Virus record (IMG/VR): IMGVR_UViG_3300033151_000119
Location: 1-22,728 of that record
Source: a virus
Length of the DNA: 22,728 nucleotides
Direction: 5' to 3' (one strand)
Positions within the stretch are counted from its first letter, which is position 1. Each line of letters opens with the position of its first letter. The notes beneath the pieces are model-generated. The model searched no databases. It was not told where the DNA came from and saw only the letters and a program-made list of their open reading frames with translations. Shown here one piece after another: positions 20,657 through 22,728 of this stretch. A program made the position numbers and the translations under genes.

Positions 20657-21006
20657 TGTTAGAACGAGACATAGAAGCAAGGGTCTGCCGATACGCGCAG
20701 AAGTTCGGGGTGTTAACCCGCAAGTACACCAGCCCCAGTCACCGGTCAGTCCCGGACAGGCTGTTCCTTTTCCCCACTGGGCTCGCTGTGTTCATTGAGT
20801 TCAAGCAGAAAGGGAAGGGCCTCACCAAGGGACAGGCCAGAGAGTTTAAGAAGCTGACCACGCTGGACCACTACGTGTATCTGGTGGACAGTGTGGCCTC
20901 TGGCAATAAACTGGTCGATACCCTGATAGAGGTTGTGTCACGCAAGCAGCCTGAGTCACTGAAGTCAGCTGCTGTCATGGTAGCCAAGAGTAAACTCGGA
21001 CTATGA
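20653..21006 (+). CDS. VRR-NUC domain nuclease
   Basis: This 117-aa stand-alone VRR-NUC has the PD-(D/E)XK core SVPDRLFLF (D35) and VFIEFKQKGK (E49, K51), followed by Q61 on the next helix, and an N-terminal helix ERDIEARVCRYAQKFGV. Family members act on branched DNA such as flaps and Holliday-type structures. Standing between polymerase and SNF2 helicase, it most likely resolves recombination or replication intermediates. The first of two adjacent ATG codons is chosen because it overlaps the upstream stop (ATGA). Confidence 0.9.
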   Translation: MMLERDIEARVCRYAQKFGVLTRKYTSPSHRSVPDRLFLFPTGLAVFIEFKQKGKGLTKGQAREFKKLTTLDHYVYLVDSVASGNKLVDTLIEVVSRKQPESLKSAAVMVAKSKLGL

Positions 21007-22397
21007 GACAGCTCACCCCATGGGACATGCACCAGTACCAAGTCTGGGCCATTAAGCAGGGGCTCACCCACGAGCAGATGGCCCTCTGGCTAGACATGGG
21101 GTTGGGCAAGACGGTCGTCGCTCTGTCGATCATCACTGAGCGCATGGCAAGGTTCCAAGTTTATGGCACCCTAGTGGTTGCACCCAAGCGTGTGTGCCAG
21201 ACAGTCTGGAAGCAAGAGGCCAAGAAGTGGACCCACTCACAAGGACTCACATTCTCCACCATTATTGGTACCGTCACCCAGCGCACCCGGGCAGCTATGG
21301 TGAAGGCTGACGTGTACCTGATCAGCTATGAGAATCTGGTCTGGCTGGTGGATCTGCTGCAGGTAAAGTATGCGGACCGGGGGCAGTACCTGCCCTTCAA
21401 CATGCTGGTGTATGATGAGTCTACCAAGCTGAAGGATGCTGGCACCAAGAGGCATGAGGCCTTGCGGAAAATCATAGGCCATGCACCCTACCGTCTGGGC
21501 CTGACTGGTACCCCTGCATCCAATGGGTACCTCGACCTGTTCGGCCAGTTCCTTGCTATCGATTCAGGGCAGAGACTGGGCACCGGGATCACTGCGTACA
21601 AGGACACCTACTTCGAGAAGGGGTACCGGGCTTATGAGCTGGACCTGAAGGTCGGAGCCAAGGAGGCGATCCAGAACTCCATTGCCGACATCACTCTACA
21701 GATGAACAGTGCTGACTACCTCACCCTGCCGGCAGTAACCTTCAATGACATACCAGTACGGATGCCCCCCGGGGCGATGAACTCCTACAGGGAGCTGGAG
21801 TCTGACTTCTTCATGCAGCTTGATTGCGGAGCAGAGATCGAAGCAGAGACTGCAGCAGCCCTGTCGAACAAGTGTCTGCAGGCAGCCAATGGTGCGGTGT
21901 ATGATGCCGAGGGTAACTGGTTCAACTTGCACGATGCCAAGCTGGATGCACTGGAGTCGGTCATCGAGGAGTCAGCCGGGCAACCCATATTGGTGCTGGT
22001 CAACTACCGTCATGACCGGGAAAGAATACTGGCAAGGTTTCCTGCCGCCGTCTCTATGGATGGTAGCAGCGATCCTGTCACCATTGTGAGTGACTGGGAT
22101 GCGGGGAAGATCTCCGTGCTTGTGGGTCACCCAGCCTCCATGGGCCATGGTCTAAACCTGCAGTATGGCGGACACATTGTGGTGTGGTTCGGACTGAACT
22201 GGAGCTTAGACCTTTACCTGCAGGCCAATGCAAGAGTGGACCGACAGGGACAGACTCACCCGGTCATCATTCACCGGATCTTAACTGAGGGTACTCTGGA
22301 CTATGGTGTGGTCGAGGCACTGAACAGCAAGGCTACTACTCAGACGGAGTTACGGGCCTCCGTTCAGGCCTATCGTCATCGTCTGCGTCTATCATAA
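21003..22397 (+). CDS. SNF2-type DEAD/H-box helicase
   Basis: The 464-aa protein has a Q-motif-like start (PWDMHQYQVWAI), Walker A DMGLGKT (31-37), LVVAPKRV (57-64), a Walker B DEST (138-141), and LTGTP (167-171). Lobe two has ILVLVNYRHDRERIL, GHGLNLQ and QANARVDRQGQ, motifs V and VI with the arginine finger. All motifs are intact. Phage SNF2 proteins of this short type sit at the end of the polymerase/VRR-NUC module and presumably remodel protein-DNA or branch structures. The start overlaps the VRR-NUC stop as ATGA. Its last 62 bases overlap a minus-strand lipoprotein gene. Confidence 0.92.
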   Translation: MRQLTPWDMHQYQVWAIKQGLTHEQMALWLDMGLGKTVVALSIITERMARFQVYGTLVVAPKRVCQTVWKQEAKKWTHSQGLTFSTIIGTVTQRTRAAMVKADVYLISYENLVWLVDLLQVKYADRGQYLPFNMLVYDESTKLKDAGTKRHEALRKIIGHAPYRLGLTGTPASNGYLDLFGQFLAIDSGQRLGTGITAYKDTYFEKGYRAYELDLKVGAKEAIQNSIADITLQMNSADYLTLPAVTFNDIPVRMPPGAMNSYRELESDFFMQLDCGAEIEAETAAALSNKCLQAANGAVYDAEGNWFNLHDAKLDALESVIEESAGQPILVLVNYRHDRERILARFPAAVSMDGSSDPVTIVSDWDAGKISVLVGHPASMGHGLNLQYGGHIVVWFGLNWSLDLYLQANARVDRQGQTHPVIIHRILTEGTLDYGVVEALNSKATTQTELRASVQAYRHRLRLS

Positions 22398-22506
22398 CCC
22401 CCTTGTCTTTGTCATCCTTGACGGAGTTATGATCACCAGAGATATAGTTCACGGTGCATGCTGCTACTGCAGCCGCACCAGCGAGCAGTGAGAGCACCTT
22501 GATCAC
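22336..22506 (-). CDS. Small lipoprotein (56 aa), convergent with the helicase gene
   Basis: A GTG at 22506 overlaps the stop of the gene to its right (GTGA). The product begins MIKVLSLLAGAAAVAAC, a short basic N-terminus, hydrophobic stretch and lipobox VAAC with Cys at residue 17, so a mature lipoprotein of about 40 residues is expected. The mature part is TVNYISGDHNSVKDDKDKG followed by an acidic patch (DADDDD) and RPERRPVTP. It overlaps the end of the SNF2 gene on the opposite strand. Candidates are an outer-membrane spanin subunit or a superinfection-exclusion lipoprotein; no partner spanin is in view, so neither is assigned. Confidence 0.6.
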   Translation of the reverse strand: MIKVLSLLAGAAAVAACTVNYISGDHNSVKDDKDKGVMIDADDDDRPERRPVTPSE

Positions 22507-22728
22507 TTAGGGACTACCACATCTGCGACGCCATCGCCATCAGCATCGAAGTTAATGCTGTCGGCATCTTCAGTCACCGAGGGGTTCCCGTCCCCGGGGT
22601 TGCCGGATATCACACTGTCTGGCAGCCCGTCGTTATCCATGTCAAAGGCACCACCAGTGACCGGTCCACCACAACCATTGGTAACCCAGAACTCATAGAG
22701 CAGATCATTCAAGTGACCCGGACCCAGC
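22503..22728 (-). CDS. C-terminal end of a protein with calcium-binding-type repeats
   Basis: The frame is open to the window edge, so only the last 74 or so residues are present. The TTG at 22712 is in frame but unlikely to be the real start. The visible part has two DxDxDG-type loops, FDMDNDGLPD and FDADGDGVAD, separated by a Gly/Asp/Asn-rich region (SGNPGDGNPSVTEDADS). Such loops bind calcium in thrombospondin-type-3 and dockerin-like modules and usually occur in extracellular or virion-surface proteins. The stop is coupled to the lipoprotein gene. A virion or lysis/surface role is inferred. Confidence 0.6.
   Translation of the reverse strand, partial: LGPGHLNDLLYEFWVTNGCGGPVTGGAFDMDNDGLPDSVISGNPGDGNPSVTEDADSINFDADGDGVADVVVPK

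Overview
The window is a contiguous stretch of a tailed double-stranded DNA phage or prophage, almost certainly a podovirus. The portal is the long (560 aa) head-to-tail connector type used by short-tailed phages, and it lies in the standard order terminase, portal, small head gene, scaffold, major capsid. Genes are packed tightly with many ATGA/GTGA stop-start overlaps. Promoters look like bacterial sigma70 sites, and I see no phage RNA polymerase here. A probable lipoprotein gene at the right edge would fit a Gram-negative host, but host identity is inference only. I see no integrase, tRNA, rRNA, CRISPR array or insertion sequence.

The genome is organised around a divergent control region near 10.05-10.17 kb. 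The leftward arm (minus strand, read from right to left) runs: a small Cro/CI-like HTH regulator, a 77-aa unknown, a DUF3223/DCL-like protein with an HNH-like motif, a primase-polymerase/RepA-like helicase, then a 311-bp non-coding region with about nine copies of an 11-bp iteron (6468-6669). It continues with a TerS-position protein, TerL, portal, a Bbp19-like small protein, a DUF2829 protein of the Tad2 anti-Thoeris family, scaffold, major capsid with its own promoter and a folded leader, and the start of the next gene. The rightward arm holds a string of small unrecognised early genes under three near-identical promoters, among them a possible papain/C39-like protein and a DUF932 protein. 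It then enters a replication/recombination module: DUF2800 (Cas4/RecB-like nuclease), DUF2815 (presumed ssDNA-binding), family A DNA polymerase with exonuclease, a small unknown, VRR-NUC nuclease and SNF2-type helicase.

At the far right two minus-strand genes converge on the SNF2 gene: the C-terminal end of a protein with DxDxDG calcium-binding-type repeats, and a GTGA-coupled 56-aa lipoprotein.

The most interesting signals beyond the genes are: the iteron array between helicase and terminase genes (candidate origin or packaging site); a terminase whose conserved N-terminus has no normal start codon but sits behind a strong Shine-Dalgarno and an in-frame ATC; a pseudoknot-like RNA element at 15580-15669; mutually exclusive hairpins in the capsid leader; a three-copy promoter with an embedded dyad that the divergent HTH protein may bind; and the Tad2-like gene inside the head operon. 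No database search was possible, so family names rest on recognised motifs, lengths and gene order.
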